Shown in pieces: positions 22,109 to 34,800 of a stretch of DNA of 64,000 nt; the first letter of the stretch is position 1, and each line of letters begins with the position of its first letter. A program made the translations under genes and the position numbers. The DNA comes from Glebionis coronaria (lineage: Eukaryota; Streptophyta; Magnoliopsida; Asterales; Asteraceae): positions 95,619,237 to 95,683,236 of the forward strand of contig CM046878.1 in NCBI GenBank assembly GCA_025667525.1, given 5' to 3'. The notes under the pieces are model-generated. The model saw nothing but the letters and a program-made list of their open reading frames with translations, was not told the DNA's origin and ran no database searches.

Positions 22109-25100
22109 TGTAGTGTATATCGTACATGTTTTAGGAAAAACGCGTATGTGGCAAGTATTAAGTATTATGATTTAAGAAAAACCGTAAAACCGAATAAGTG
22201 CGAGTTCGTTCCCCGGCGGAGGTGTATGATTGTTGTGCCAATTATATAAAAACAATGTTTGGATTAGTGTCGTTTTTAGGTTTAAAGGGAGAAAATAAAA
22301 AGACGAGTTATGCTACGATTACACTACGACGTAAAACGCAATAACGTATACGAAAAGACGTAAAACGCGACGAAATTAATTTAACCTAAAAACAAATTAA
22401 AAATTAAAACTAAGTCTAAAATAATATAAATAAGAATCAAAATTCAATAAATAAATTTTAAAACCTTTTATCAATTAAATATTCAATTTTAAATGCTAAT
22501 TAAAGCCCTAAATATAAATATAATTAACAGAAAGCCCAAAATATTATTTTATGAAACAAATATCTTACTTATATTAATTAAACACTACAAAGTATTTTCC
22601 TAAATTTTTAAAACTATTTTTCTATTTTTTAAATACTAAAAACACTTTTTAAACTAAAATAATGACTAAAAATAACAAAATAATGGAAAAATTAATTTTA
22701 CTTTTTGAAAAATTCTAAATTACTTATCTAAACATAAGAAAAATGAAAAAAGTTGAAAACAGTAACTTTTGAATAAAAACTAATTTTAACTTAAATTAAT
22801 TCTAGAAATTAATAAAATAAAGTGAAAAATGAAATTCTTTTCTTAAAAATCTTAAAATAAGTTACTGAAACTATGAAAATTAGAAAAACTTAAAAAAAGT
22901 AATTTTTACCACTAAAAGATAAAAACAGTTTTAAATAAAACTAATTAAAACTTAAATTAAATCTAAAAATATTAAAATAAGCAGAAAAATAAAAATAAAC
23001 TTTTTAAAAATTCTTAAAATAAACTAACAAAACAGGTAAAATTAAAATTAGTGAAAAATACACTTTTAAGGTCACTAACGACAAAAAACCAAAGTCTGAT
23101 GTTGACAAGTGGCTGGGCTTTTGTCCTTTAGCCCAGCAGTTGGTAAACTTGAACTACCAGTGGGAAGTTTGGTTCCACTGCCCTTAACAGAAAAACGAAT
23201 ATGGAAGATTTAGGCTTGTTTTGTTGATGGTTTTTGGTACAAGTGGCACCCCTACACTCATGAAGTGTAGGGGGTCAACACAAAAGCACTCAAAACCAAC
23301 ACAATTGCACACAAAACAAAGCAAGAACAAGTCACTGGTGCAAGAGGGGGGGGGGGGGGGGGGGGGTCTGATGCTTATTTGCTGATGCAATTGGTATCTG
23401 GACGAATTTCAAACCAACCTAACTTGATGAAAACCTAACCAAACTTAAAAACAATTACACCCAACCCTAAAATACCAAGTACTCTAACTGATTACAAGAT
23501 CCGAACTTATTAAAATCAAAATCAAAGATATAATAGCCTATTGATTGAATTTGACTGATTTTTAAGCTATCATGCAAACGTTGTTTCTCTTCTAACAAAC
23601 TTAAAACTAATTACTGATATCTTTATTAAGACACTAAACCAAAAGTGTTTAGCTCAAAGAGACCTAATTAGTTGTCACCTTAAAAGGCTTTATACTCCTA
23701 AACCAAACACCCCTTAAGTTTCTGTTATGAAAAATTAACAAAGACTTTCTATTTAAAACACTTCAAACTGATTCCAAATAACTTAAACTTATCACTAACC
23801 AACTGATAAACATGAACTAAACACTCCACAAGCATTCACACCAACAATTCATAAAACCACACAAATTCTCACATTTAAACTAAAAGGGAGGGTTCAAGCC
23901 CAAGGTTTATACCTTGTGGGACCCACATCCGGGCCCCACTGTGGCTGAGGCCATATCCATGTTAGCAAGGTAAGAAGCTTGTTGGATTAATGAGTAGCTG
24001 ATGTAGAGAGAATGAAGGAAAGTGGGACTACAACAGTCCAAACACCCCCTAATATCTTTAGATGAGAATAAATAGAAAAGAGATTTGTGGTACCTGCACA
24101 AACAAAACTAACATAGAAACAAACCAAGCTTGAAAAGCTGAAACCAAAAGCTTGTCAAGGCTTTTGGTGAGAGCTTATTCAAACAGTAAGGGTTAAATCA
24201 AAACCAATATTTTTGAAACCAAAAACAAAACCAACTTTAGAAACCACCAAATGAAACAAACTGAAACTTTAAACAAAGACTTGCACTTTACTTGTGCTTG
24301 GTTTGTCAGACCAAAACACAACCAAAGACAAGTTTTGGATCTTCAAAAACTTACTTTTCTGCCAAAAATTCTTTGAACCAAAAAATACAAGTTTTTGACA
24401 ACTCTTAAACTAATTTAGAAAAAGTAAAGAATAAACACTAAAACAATAAATAAAGGATGGAACTCGGATTATTTGCAAGGTTTAAAAGAAATACTCTAAA
24501 TATTCATTCACTTGAAAAGTTTACAAAAATCTGGAACAATAGAATGGGAGCCATCTCCCATTTATATTAAGCTAAAGAAGGTACTAAAATACTATCAACC
24601 GTAACAACAATCTGAATAAAATGCCCTAGTATAATTCCCCGAATATTCCTTGTTTGAATTCTTGGTCCTTGGTCATAACAGCAACATGTGAAGGTGTTGG
24701 TGTAGCCAGTTGGTGGAATCAATCTGGAGCGTCCAAATTTTCTTTGTGAACAAGAATTAAACAAGAACCCTTGATTTCCTGGCATCTTTTGTCTTGGAGT
24801 GCAAAGTTTGTAGCAGGGAACCAATGTGTGGGGTACATGGGTGAGCTGGTGGTTGTTTTGAGATTGGGGTTGTGATGTGGACATATGGAATTGTTGATCT
24901 AGAAACTTGCGACCAAAACCCCTTTGTTTTGATTTGTCTGGAGATTAGGGTTCATTAGTGGGGATTAGGGGTGTTTATGAGAGCGGTGGTTAGTAGAAAT
25001 TGTTAGCCTCCTAAATATATTATATATTAACTCGTTTAAATTAGTTAATAATAATAAATTAGGTTAGTGGTTGTCTGAGCTGGTGAGATGAGGTGGCATG

Positions 25101-25657
25101 GGATGGTGAAGTGGTGTTTTATGGTTGGTGGATGGAGGTTTGCTGTCTGCTCACTTATGGCCCTCCTTGTTCCAAGATATGTTCATAATAAGTTTTCCCA
25201 GCATATTAATCCTTCCCTTTGTTATCGACTTTAGGCAACTTGCTACATTTGGCACATGTAACTTCCAAACTTTGCATAATGACCATAAATGTAATTTTGA
25301 TCATTCTTCAAGGGCCAATCTTGTACATATTTGATATTTTAGGGACCCACAAGTAATTTTGAGGTTTAATAGGGGTATAAAATGACAAGTCTTCAAAAGA
25401 TGAGGGACCAATCTTGTCAATCTTCAAAACTTTAAGGACTTTAATGGAAAATCATGATTCGGGTTCGGTTCTTTGTGCGGCTTTATTTCCCGTGTTTGTT
25501 TTTCCTTGATTCCTTTGATCTTTTGTTGATTCCACGATATCCATACCTAAAATACACAATGAACAAACACAAGCATATTTTGGGGTATTTTAATGATATT
25601 TTTAGCGTTTTAAGCCCGATTTGGACGATGAGACTATGTATAATTACAGTCTCATCA
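22109..25657 (-). repeat. 5' LTR of the Athila element
   Basis: Read on the minus strand, the 3549-bp LTR starts TGATGAGACTG at 25657 and ends CACTACA at 22109, next to the primer site. Its first 200 and last several hundred bases match the solo LTR at 31835-36254 of the same family. It contains diverged AT-rich tandem units (22640-23060), a perfect 10-bp-arm hairpin (23249-23273) and a run of 21 G (23346-23366). It is noncoding. Confidence 0.75.
22640..23060. repeat. Diverged AT-rich tandem units, about 150 bp
   Basis: Two to three imperfect units each run through the order: AAAACAGT, AACTAAT, TTAAATTAA, TAAAATAA, ATTCTTAAAATAA. They lie within the Athila LTR and have no counterpart in the solo LTR, so they are a local expansion or a subfamily trait. 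Confidence 0.55.
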
Positions 25658-26357
25658 GGGCGAATGGGTGAATCCTAGGACAAGTTTAGCAAGATTACAT
25701 GGTAACTATGGTGTGTGCCTTGCATCCGTTACATGGAGCGGATCCCTCCACCCAGACTATTATAACTAGAGGCAACCCCTCTAATTGCATGATGAGGTCC
25801 CCCCCTCTATGTATTCATGCACGTTTACACATCATGATCTATATAGACTCTTGGGCATATTTAAAATATAGTTTTCAGTATACAATAAACATAAGTCTTT
25901 TCAGAATAATAAACCTGTTTATTAAACTTATACCAGGTTTCCAGGACTTACACTTATTTCGTTGTACTTCATTTCATTCTTTGCTTATGTTTATTGCTTA
26001 TCATATCATTATCATATATCTGCACACTGAGCGTATTGCTCAACCGTATTTTCTTTTCATGTCCCCATACGGCATGTACTAAAGGGCAAAGCTAGGATTC
26101 AAGAGTACGTGCATTGGATGAAGGTGCTTTATCTTCTTCTCTTTTAATGAATTTACATACTTTTGCTTTGTTGGACATTGTTTAGTCCTTTCTATACATT
26201 CTTTACGTATGCATTGTGTGTGGAGCTTATGTTTGGAACCGATGTTTGTTTCTGGTTTCCTTTATGGTTATTTAATGTTTTAGACATTTACCTTGCATGC
26301 TTTGATGATACGCCATAATTATCTTGTAACGGTCCATTTACCAAATGGCGTGTTACA
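25658..26357 (+). repeat. Tekay-related LTR remnant
   Basis: The stretch is homologous to about 7620-8321 of the Tekay LTR: CATGATGAGGTC, ATTCATGCACG, CTGAGCGTATTGCTCA, TTGGACATTGTTTAGTCC and a TGTTACA end at 26351-26357. It is clearly diverged, so it is a related, older family. The Athila LTR cuts it off at its left edge. Confidence 0.75.
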
Positions 26358-26764
26358 GATATGTTGTCTCGAGATAAGACAATCATCAAACTAAAAAAAG
26401 TAAATGTCATTAGCTTTGATTAAACATACATAATGTGGTTACCTTAATATATATTTAATCCGCTTTCTAGCTTTAGTAATTTGACCTACGTGGATTAGAG
26501 AGGATATAATAAGTTAAGTCACCTCCAAAATTAGATGTGCCAATCTCCTAGATACAAAACCCTTATATTGTGAAGTGATTAAACAAGAATTAAAGTCAAT
26601 CGATTGACTGGGTTATTGAGGTTTTTATTTTTTAGGATCCTAGAGATAAGGGGGTTTTCTCACGAGGCTAGGTTTTTCTTAAGTTTTTTATATTTCTATA
26701 TCTTGTTCGTATTGATCTATCAAGTTTATTTAAGTGTTTTTCAACTATCAAATGTTGTACAAAG

Positions 26765-27480
26765 GTTTATTTGTCATGTACGTGGATCATATTTGATTCA
26801 CACACGGATCATAAATGATTCACACAAGAATCACATGTGATTCTTATAAAATAGTCTCACATTAATATAATAGTTTATACTTTCAGTTTACAAACATAAT
26901 AGTATAAAATGATCATTTTAGATCAAAACTGAATCTCAACTGATACAAAAAAGATAATACTTGATTTACATTTTCCCAAAACAAAACAAAATATAATCGC
27001 GTGTGATTTACTTATTTCACATCAGTGACGTTCCCTCATCTGGCATAGGAATTCATTTATATGAGGCTCCTGATATATTGGTCCATCAGGTGTTTTATTA
27101 TGCTCATATAAAGTAGCTCTTGGTGTCCTTATACAACCTATATATTAAAAAACATATTATATAAGATTCATGATAATATAAAAATTATATCACGCGTAAT
27201 TTACACCTTTGTAAATCAAAACATATGCTAATTTGGTTCAATCTATAACAACAAAGAAAAAAGCACATGTGATTTCACCAAAAAAATCACATGTGATTTA
27301 CCCAAATCACATGTGATATATTCCTTTATAAATGAAAACATGTTCTAATTTTGTTCAATGTATTCTAGTTTCCTTATAACAAATCATTACAATACATGAA
27401 ATCACACATGTGATTTTACCTATTGTTACTTGAATCACATGTGATTATGATTTACTCATAATAGAATATTCTACATGCGA
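26765..27480. repeat. Cluster of AATCACATGTGATT palindromes
   Basis: The 14-base palindrome or close variants (CACGCG, CGCGTG, CACACG centres) occurs about ten times. Clear copies are near 26829, 27268, 27288, 27306, 27410 and 27433. Units are 15-130 bases apart. The core CACATGTG is an E-box-like sequence of the kind bound by plant bHLH/MYC proteins (known motif class; binding here is inference). Confidence 0.7.
27022..27137 (-). pseudogene. Possible terminal exon of an unidentified gene fragment
   Basis: On the minus strand an acceptor-like AATATATAG is followed by 38 open codons that look coding (a TPDGPIYQEPHINEFL stretch) and a TGA at 27024-27022. A short frame MSSNQLDDVMERVK starts at 27570 and ends at TAG 27498-27496, about 360 bases upstream in transcript direction, with the palindrome cluster between them. 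The two could be exons of one decayed gene. I do not recognise the family. Confidence 0.2.
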
Positions 27481-28429
27481 TTCTACCTCATTATCCTATT
27501 TAGCTACTTCTTTATCCATATCGATTAGTTTAACCCTTTCCATAACATCATCTAACTGATTCGAGCTCATTTTCCGGAGAGTTTATTTATTTCCACCGAG
27601 GTTTTTTGTGACTACGGTGAGGTTTAATGAGTCTACGACGAGGTGTGCTGATTTAGAATGAAGCACAAGTGGTTATTACATTTTTCCGGCGAGGTTTGTT
27701 ATTTTTTGACGACTTCTGTAATGATTCCAGCAAGATTTAACGAGTCTATGGAGAGAATTTTTGCTCTAGAATGAAGAAACAGTTTTTGTTAGGTTTTCCA
27801 ACGAGATTAATTGATTTTTGCCGAGGTTAGTCGAGTCTATGACGAGGGTTTATTGATTTTCCAGTGAGGGGTTGTGGGGGTTACGGGTTGTGTATGTTTT
27901 GTAAAAAGAGAAAGTGTTTAGAAAAATGAGGGGTAGAAGGTGTGTTTTAGGGTAATATATGGTCGATTGATTAGATTATATCCATTGGATGAAGATTAAA
28001 TGAATGAATGAGATGTGTTCTTTTATTATTTATTTAAATGTAGTTATAAATAGATCTCACCTCTTACTGTATATATATTGGAATGTCAAAGAGACAAAGA
28101 CTGTTTCACGTGTTGACTATCCCATTCCTACAGGTCATTCTTATGGCTACGATCTTCCATTAATATACAGTGCAATCATATGTTACACATCTGGATAATA
28201 ATATTATATAATTGTTAATATATCATAAAAAAGTATTACTTAAAGACCAAAAAAAGTTACACGATAACAAATTAATTTTTTTACAACCAATGTCACATGA
28301 AACATAAGTACTAATGCTTCAAAAGAAAAACTTGAAATTGAATTAAAACATAAATCACAATCACAACCATATCATCATACCACAAACATCATCTTACCAA
28401 GTGTAAAATGAAACTAGGCACTCATACTA

Positions 28430-29347
28430 AACATTGAGATAAACTCAGAAAATATGGTCTTAAAAGTCTTAATCAAGAGTGTTACAAAGTGTAATAGTGC
28501 TAACGATTAGGATAATGATCCCTTAGAGTTTGATGTAGTGAACTTTTCTTTTCGGGCTCCAAAAGTGACTTTTCTTGCACCACCATGCTCAAATCTGAAT
28601 TTCATGTTTTGAACAAGGGAGAGAGAGTTTATTATGTTTAATGAGAAGTAATATGATGGTTATGAGAATACACATTGAAGTGGTAACCCATGGGTCTTAT
28701 TTAAGCAAAATTAAAGGCTCGAGTGAATGTATGGCTTGATGGCTAAGGCATTTGCATGGTGCCAATGGAATACTAGACTCTTCCATATAATGATCTTGTG
28801 GCTTCTTTGGATGCTTCAAGAATATGTTATAACTTGTAGTAAAATTCTGCCCAAGGAAAATGAGATAGTGGCAGCTGAAGTTGGATGGCATCTACTTTCA
28901 TGGATGCTGTATGATAAAGGAAAAGGAGATGATGGCAGTTGAGGATGGCTGGCATCTATTCATATGGTTGGCATCTACTTCCATGCTGAGTTATCTGCAC
29001 ACTAAACACTACAAGTAGCTTCTTGATTTCTCTTGCATTTCCCAAGTTGGGATCACTTGTAAAGCTTGTATATTCTTGAAAACACTTGTTCTTGCACCCG
29101 GAATTGATCTTCAAAGGCTTGTATCTCGTACAAGGGTCTTGAACTTGTTTGGGATTGTTCGTACTTGTACTAATCTTCACTTTTGAATTGCTTTCTACGT
29201 CTTTTAACTCTTTTCCCTACATTTGGCTACACATAGACTTACAAACACATTTTGGCACAAATATGCACAAAAGTATTATAAATATAACCAAAATACATGT
29301 CAAACACACGAATAATTCTCAAAACATGTTGGATTTGGGCATTATCA
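28430..29347 (-). repeat. Athila-like 3' LTR, third family member (left edge unresolved)
   Basis: On the minus strand the sequence starts TGATAATGCCC at 29347, right after the purine tract AGTGTGAGGGGATT. A TATA-like CTTAAATAAG sits at 28704-28695. The left (3') end is not resolved. A 32-codon frame starting MKFRFEHGG at 28605 lies downstream of the TATA-like box; I cannot identify it. Confidence 0.5.
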
Positions 29348-29737
29348 AATCCCCTCACACTTAATCTTTGCTTTCCCTCAAGCAAAAAAAAAGAAAAGAA
29401 AAAATAAAAGAAAATCCAAAGGTACATGTATCTTATAAAAATTCGATGCAAGTCTACCAAGTACAAATACAAGATAGGACTCATCGGTTTAAGCTTTTTT
29501 AGGTTGAAAAATTGAGATATAAAGACAATGCCTAGAACAGTTGAAAAAGTCTTTTATTTCTAACTATTATTATACTAGCAACATGAATTGAAGCAACATG
29601 TATCACCACTTAGCACATTGGCTAATCGATACTTTTTATTTCTTCTTTTCCTCCAACTTCATAATATTATAGCTCATTGGCTATTTATTTGTCTTTTTTA
29701 CTTTTTCTTTCTTTTTCTCTTTTTTTCACTTGACTTT
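29348..29737 (-). other. 3' untranslated end of an Athila-like element
   Basis: Read on the minus strand it holds AGCCAATGAGCTATA-type segments and the terminal tract TTAAGTGTGAGGGGATT, both usual in Athila tails. The Copia Y LTR interrupts it at 29738. No coding frame is present. Confidence 0.5.
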
Positions 29738-30068
29738 TGTAGGATATTGTAAATCTTTCTTATATTCTAGAGAGATAAAGAGATAGATAGATGGTGAGAA
29801 CACACACACTTAGAGAGAGAAAGTATGAAGAAAACACACTTTAACTATGTGAAAACAATGTGAACCACACCCTCTCCATCTAAGGAGAGGGATTATATAC
29901 CCAAGCCCATGAGATGGGCTTGGGCTTACAATGGGCCGCCAGCATACACAAGTTATAGGCTTGGCTTGGCCTTGTTTGTTTACCATTACTATGCTATACT
30001 ATGAGCTACTAACTTATATATTGTTGGAGTGACCGAACCTTTCTAAATACGTGAAACGTATTTCAACA
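29738..30068 (-). repeat. 3' LTR of Copia element Y
   Basis: Read on the minus strand, the 331-bp LTR runs from TGTTGAAATACG (30068) to ATCCTACA (29738). The tract TAGGGGGAAAT precedes it in sense direction at 30069-30080. A TATA box lies near 29890, followed by an inverted repeat (CTCTCC/GGAGAG). It aligns throughout with the LTR at 37377-37709 but is clearly diverged. Confidence 0.85.
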
Positions 30069-31829
30069 ATTTCCCCCTAAGGGAGGTCACTCCAAACAAT
30101 GGTGTTACCCAAGTTACAATAATAAAATAAACCTAGCATTCTCTGCTTGTTTTGAGCTCGTTGTCTTCGTCTTTTCTTTTTCTTTTCTGTTAAACATGTT
30201 GATGTGATCTTTGATATCAATCTTGAGCATTTATCTCTTGTCTTGATCTTGCGTATCATCACTTGTGATATCTGCCTCTTTGTGACTTCATGTCCCACAT
30301 ACTTATACCTTTGTAATTCTTGAAAGCTTCAGAGTTCGATACAGCAGAAGACTTGACTTTTAGGCTTTCTTGAATTAGATGAAGTATTAAGTGCATAAAG
30401 TATAAGCATGCGGGGACGACTTCTTCTCGGACACCGCTACGCCACCGTCTTCAAATGTAGTAACATAGGTAGACACGAACGAAATGGCTTTGAACATTTA
30501 ATTCTAATTCGGTAGCATTTTACCTCCGGTCGGTGAAGACCGTTCGACGATATAAAATATCGTACTTGTGGCAGGTAGAATTAATTAAAAATCTCCTTAA
30601 CAAGATTTTGCGGATAAACCCGTTCCCTTTACTCGACCATCTAAAGCTAACTGCTAACGTAAAGAGTGAATCATTTGGATATAATTATCCGCATGATTGA
30701 AGTCGTGAATTCTGATTCCTGGAACAAGTTTGATTCACTAAGGAATTGCACCATTGTTGGTTTCCAGTTGTCACGAGCTTGATTCATATAGAATCTTGCA
30801 AGTTACCTACCAAGTGTTGTTTGAGGTTAACACTAGAAGGATTTCCACTCATCACTGTGAACACTGGGGTATCACTCTGAGTGTTCTGGCAAGATCACTG
30901 AGATATTGCGTAGAGGCCTAGAACGTGTTTAAACTCAATTAAGAATTAAACCACTGTTGCTTTCCAATTATCACAAGTTTGATTCATAAAGAATCGCACA
31001 AGTCACCTACCATGAGCTTTTTGATATTGGCTCAAGAAGGATTTCCATTTTCATTGTAAATACTTTCGTATTACTCAGATGTTAAGGCAAGATCATGAAG
31101 ATTTTGCGTAGGACTCTTAATAGCTTTCTTACTTTTCACAGAGTGTGAAGAAGCAAGGAAATATGGAAATGTGTCCTAATGAGATATTTGATGATCTCAA
31201 ATGGCTCTAGACTCGATCGTGCATTTTGGATTTTTGGTTATCAAAGGCTGGAGAGGAGTGCCACCATTTCAATATCAATATATTCGGAGTGAATAAATCG
31301 ATAGATAATGTGTTGTCTTCATGTGAATAAAACAAATACCTATTGAGAGATATTTGAGTTAGCTGGGATGGGTTATGCATTGCATCACTGGGTACATGAT
31401 GTCTATCTTCAATATCGAGCATCATTAAAAATGATCTCAATAGCATATGAGTTGACCCGGTTTCTGGCTAAGTTGTAAGGATGGCTACTTTCTTTACACC
31501 CTTCATCTTTACAATTGTTTTTCATTCTACAACCCCTTCAATGCTTACCAATACGTCATAACTAGCACCTTGTTGTGATTATTCTAGTGCTAACTTAAGT
31601 ACTTGTTCGGCATTCAGCTACGTTCACAATCTTTCTCCATCTTTCCTAAGGACTACTATTTCTAGCTATGGAATGTCCTTGGGAAGATTCCTCTGGTTCT
31701 AGAAGAATTATTGGACTTTAACCTATCCTACCATCCTTATGTTACCACAATCGTCATCTCGTGTAATAAATTGGTTGAAGGTAAGTATATGTCACCATGA
31801 AAATCTATTTTGATGTGCAAATCCATTTT
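30069..31829 (-). other. 3' untranslated region of Copia Y, distal part
   Basis: Together with 36260-37348 this forms about 2.85 kb between the pol stop and the LTR. No long or conserved frame is visible. A unit of roughly 190 bases is duplicated in diverged form (about 30735-30925 and 30940-31110, marked by GATTCATA...AATC, CACCTACCA, AGAAGGATTTCCA and TTTTGCGTAG-type blocks). The corresponding region of element X is 37710-38893. Confidence 0.6.
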
Positions 31830-31834
31830 GCTCC
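31830..31834 (+). other. Target-site duplication GCTCC, left
   Basis: GCTCC directly precedes the solo LTR and is repeated at 36255-36259. The uninterrupted site in element X near 50409 reads TTTTGCTCCCCCTTAAC, with one GCTCC only. Confidence 0.9.
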
Positions 31835-34800
31835 TGATGAGACCGCGATTATACATGGTCTCATTGTCCAAATCGGGCTTAAAACGCTTAAATATATCAT
31901 TAAATACCATAAAATATGCTCGTATTTGTTTGTTGTATGTTTTAGGTATGGATATCGAGAAAAAGACAAAAAGATCACAAGAAACAAAGAAAAACGAACA
32001 CGAGAAACGTAGCCAAATAAAGAACTGGACCTGATTGTGTATTTTCTAAAAATACCCTTGAAGTTTAAAGAAATTACAAGTTTGGTCCCTCAACTTTGGA
32101 GACTTGACCCATTTGGCCCTTGGAGAATCATAATATACAAGTTTAGTCCTTGAACTTTGAAGATTTGACAAAATCAACCCTTGATGATCGAAGAAGTTAG
32201 TCCTTATATACCATTTGTTAACCTAAGGGCTAAGGTTGTAATGCCAAAGGGCTAACGGTGAAAAGAAACTAAGGACTGTTTGTTATAAAGAGGAGGACTA
32301 GTATTGCCAAAATGTCAAAGTTATTTTAATAACTTGTTTTACCTAGCAACCCACTCCTAATACATCCATTTTACCCCGTCCTTTTCTCCCTCAACCCCAC
32401 TGCTACTCCAAGACAAAGCCATGTCATATTCATCAACGAACCACAATGGTTCCTTCCTCCCCACAACAAGATTGGACGTTTGAGATTGATTCAACACAGC
32501 TGTAACTCTTACAAGATCACATGGGTTCACTTTGACCCTTTTGATTTTCAAACATGAAGGGCACAATTGGAAGATTAGGGCATTAGGTTTTGCTTATTTA
32601 TACCATTCTAGACGGATGTATTAGCCACTATAAAAGGAGCATATGGCTTGTATATGCCCTTTGTTCCAATTTTTCATTTTCATAATTTTTTAATTTGATA
32701 CGTATTTTATGAATGATAATTGAGTTCCATTTAATTTACGTTGCAATTTATTTTTTTCTGCACACTTTAATTTTTAGTCATATTTATTTTTAAAGGATTG
32801 TTTCAAGTTTTCGTTTGAGTTTTAAAATTGTTCAAGGTTTAAGTTTTGTGAAAAGCTTTTGAAAGAAAGAAAGTAAGAAGAAATCAGTGGTATTATTGAT
32901 ATTGTTTTATTGTTTAACCTTGTTCATCTTAGCAGGAAAGGAAGCTAGTGCACGAGCGTGCACTTGAGCTTGAACATTCGAGGGTAGGGATGTATATCCT
33001 TAAGGTTTGTGTTATCACCCCTCTAAATTCTGTCAAAAAATTGCTGGTATAAATTTGTGATTTTGAGGTTCAAGTTTTGAAATTGAGTTTGAATTCTCTT
33101 ATTTATGTGATATTTGTCTATATCAGTTAAAAGGGTGGCCATTTGTGGTGTTTTTAAACAAGTAGCTTTGAAAAATTCATGTTTTAGACTGTTAAAAGGT
33201 GTTTGGACAGCTTGGGGGTTGGGTCGATTGACACCATAACCACTAGCTTAGCTCTGCATATTATCTAGTGGTCTAGGATTAGTTTTTTTTAATTGTTTCA
33301 AGTTTTATGGAAGAGAAATCATTTTCAAGGTTTTCGTCAAAACCTCTCTATTTTCCAAATGTTTTTTTAGAAGATGTGTGTCATAAAAAGTCAAGCCAAG
33401 TTATGGTAAAAGATCTTTGTTTATATCTGAGTTTTTGTTGCGTGTAAACTTAAGATTTATCTATCTTTGATTGCACTTGTGATACCCTGCTGTCATAAAC
33501 AATCGGATTCATTTACTCATTAGTTTCTTAGTTTATTTGAGTGTTGGACTGATAAGTCTTGAGGTTTGATAAGATATTAAGTCAATTTGATTCTTAGAGA
33601 AGTTTTGTTTAAGTTCTGTTAGCTTATCCGGGTTTTTGAGCAAAAATAAACCACCAAATAGCCCTCTTATTTAGCAATAAAAAAAGTTTGGTGGTTAGGC
33701 GTGCACCTAAGTTCTTTGGCTTTTGCAGCCTTATTGTTAAGAAGCACTCGATCCTAGGTCACTATCGGCTTGTTTTCCTTGTGTCATAGTAGAAAAGGTC
33801 TAAGTGTGCTTATTTGTTCATTATAGCCCGCTGTTTGCTTTTAAGTGGATGCATGTTTGATTTTGCATGATTAACTGTGTGCACATATGTTCTACCTATG
33901 GCTAAATCAATGGTTTGTATGTTTTTTATATGCTTGTGGGTTGTAGGTGTTTCATACAGCTAGATAGGACTAGAGGCCTGTAGAATTAGGATTAATGTAT
34001 TAGGTTGTTAAAGTAGAATTAGTTTACGCCTGTGGATTGGTGCTTCGCTGATTAAGATAGTTTAGATTTAGTATTTTCATTAAGGTAGTTAGTATGTGCT
34101 TTTGACTTGAAGTAGAGTGATAAAAATAAAAAGAGAGTGGATTATAAGTTTCTGTGATAAAATTCCATTATTGGTAATTATAGGTTCTATAATTTGATAT
34201 GATGGTTCTGGTTGCTGAATGTTAGTTTGTAATCACTTTTTCTTAGCCTATTCAAAGTTTAGAAGAGTTGCTTGCAAGTTTTAATGACAACGGCGCAAAC
34301 AGATTGCACTTAGACATCATTTTGGGCTACTTTGAAGTCAAACATACCAGCATTCACTATGATTTCAATTCAAGGAATTAGCGGTTAAGGCTTTGAGATT
34401 CAATGGTTTATAGTATATGCTCATACTGTATTCATTTAGCTTGTAGTCTACAGCTTATGTGAAGCTTTTAGCTAACTTAGAATTTGGCCTTATAAGCACC
34501 ATAGAACACCATATGCTAGCTACTGTTCCATTGAATGATTCTATGATGTTGTTTGTTATATGATTGGTTTGTGAGTGCATTGAATTGCTGGTAGCTATTG
34601 TTGTTAAAACTCACACAAGTCAACTGCTGTATGAGGCATTAGTTCAAAAAGAGCTTATATAAAAGATAATATATATCCCAAAGGGCAATAAAAGTATCTG
34701 GCCTATTGTTGTTATAGAATCTATGGCGTAAATTGTATGTTTTCATTGTGAGGGTTTTGTATCCCAACAGAAAATCCACACTCCAAAAAACCATAAAGTA

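Larger units (their letters stand above)
26358..28430. other. AT-rich stretch of unknown origin
   Basis: No recognised transposon protein or long frame is present. It contains the AATCACATGTGATT cluster (26765-27480), two short exon-like pieces on the minus strand and, at 27570-27910, degenerate repeats of a CGAGGTTT/ACGAGTCTA pattern. A minus-strand TATA-like ATATATTACC lies near 27955. It may be a decayed gene or gene fragment carried by a DNA transposon, but I cannot name it. Confidence 0.35.

Noticed and set aside
25699..26082. 127-codon plus-strand frame
   Set aside because: It lies in the Tekay-related LTR remnant and corresponds to noncoding sequence in the intact LTRs.
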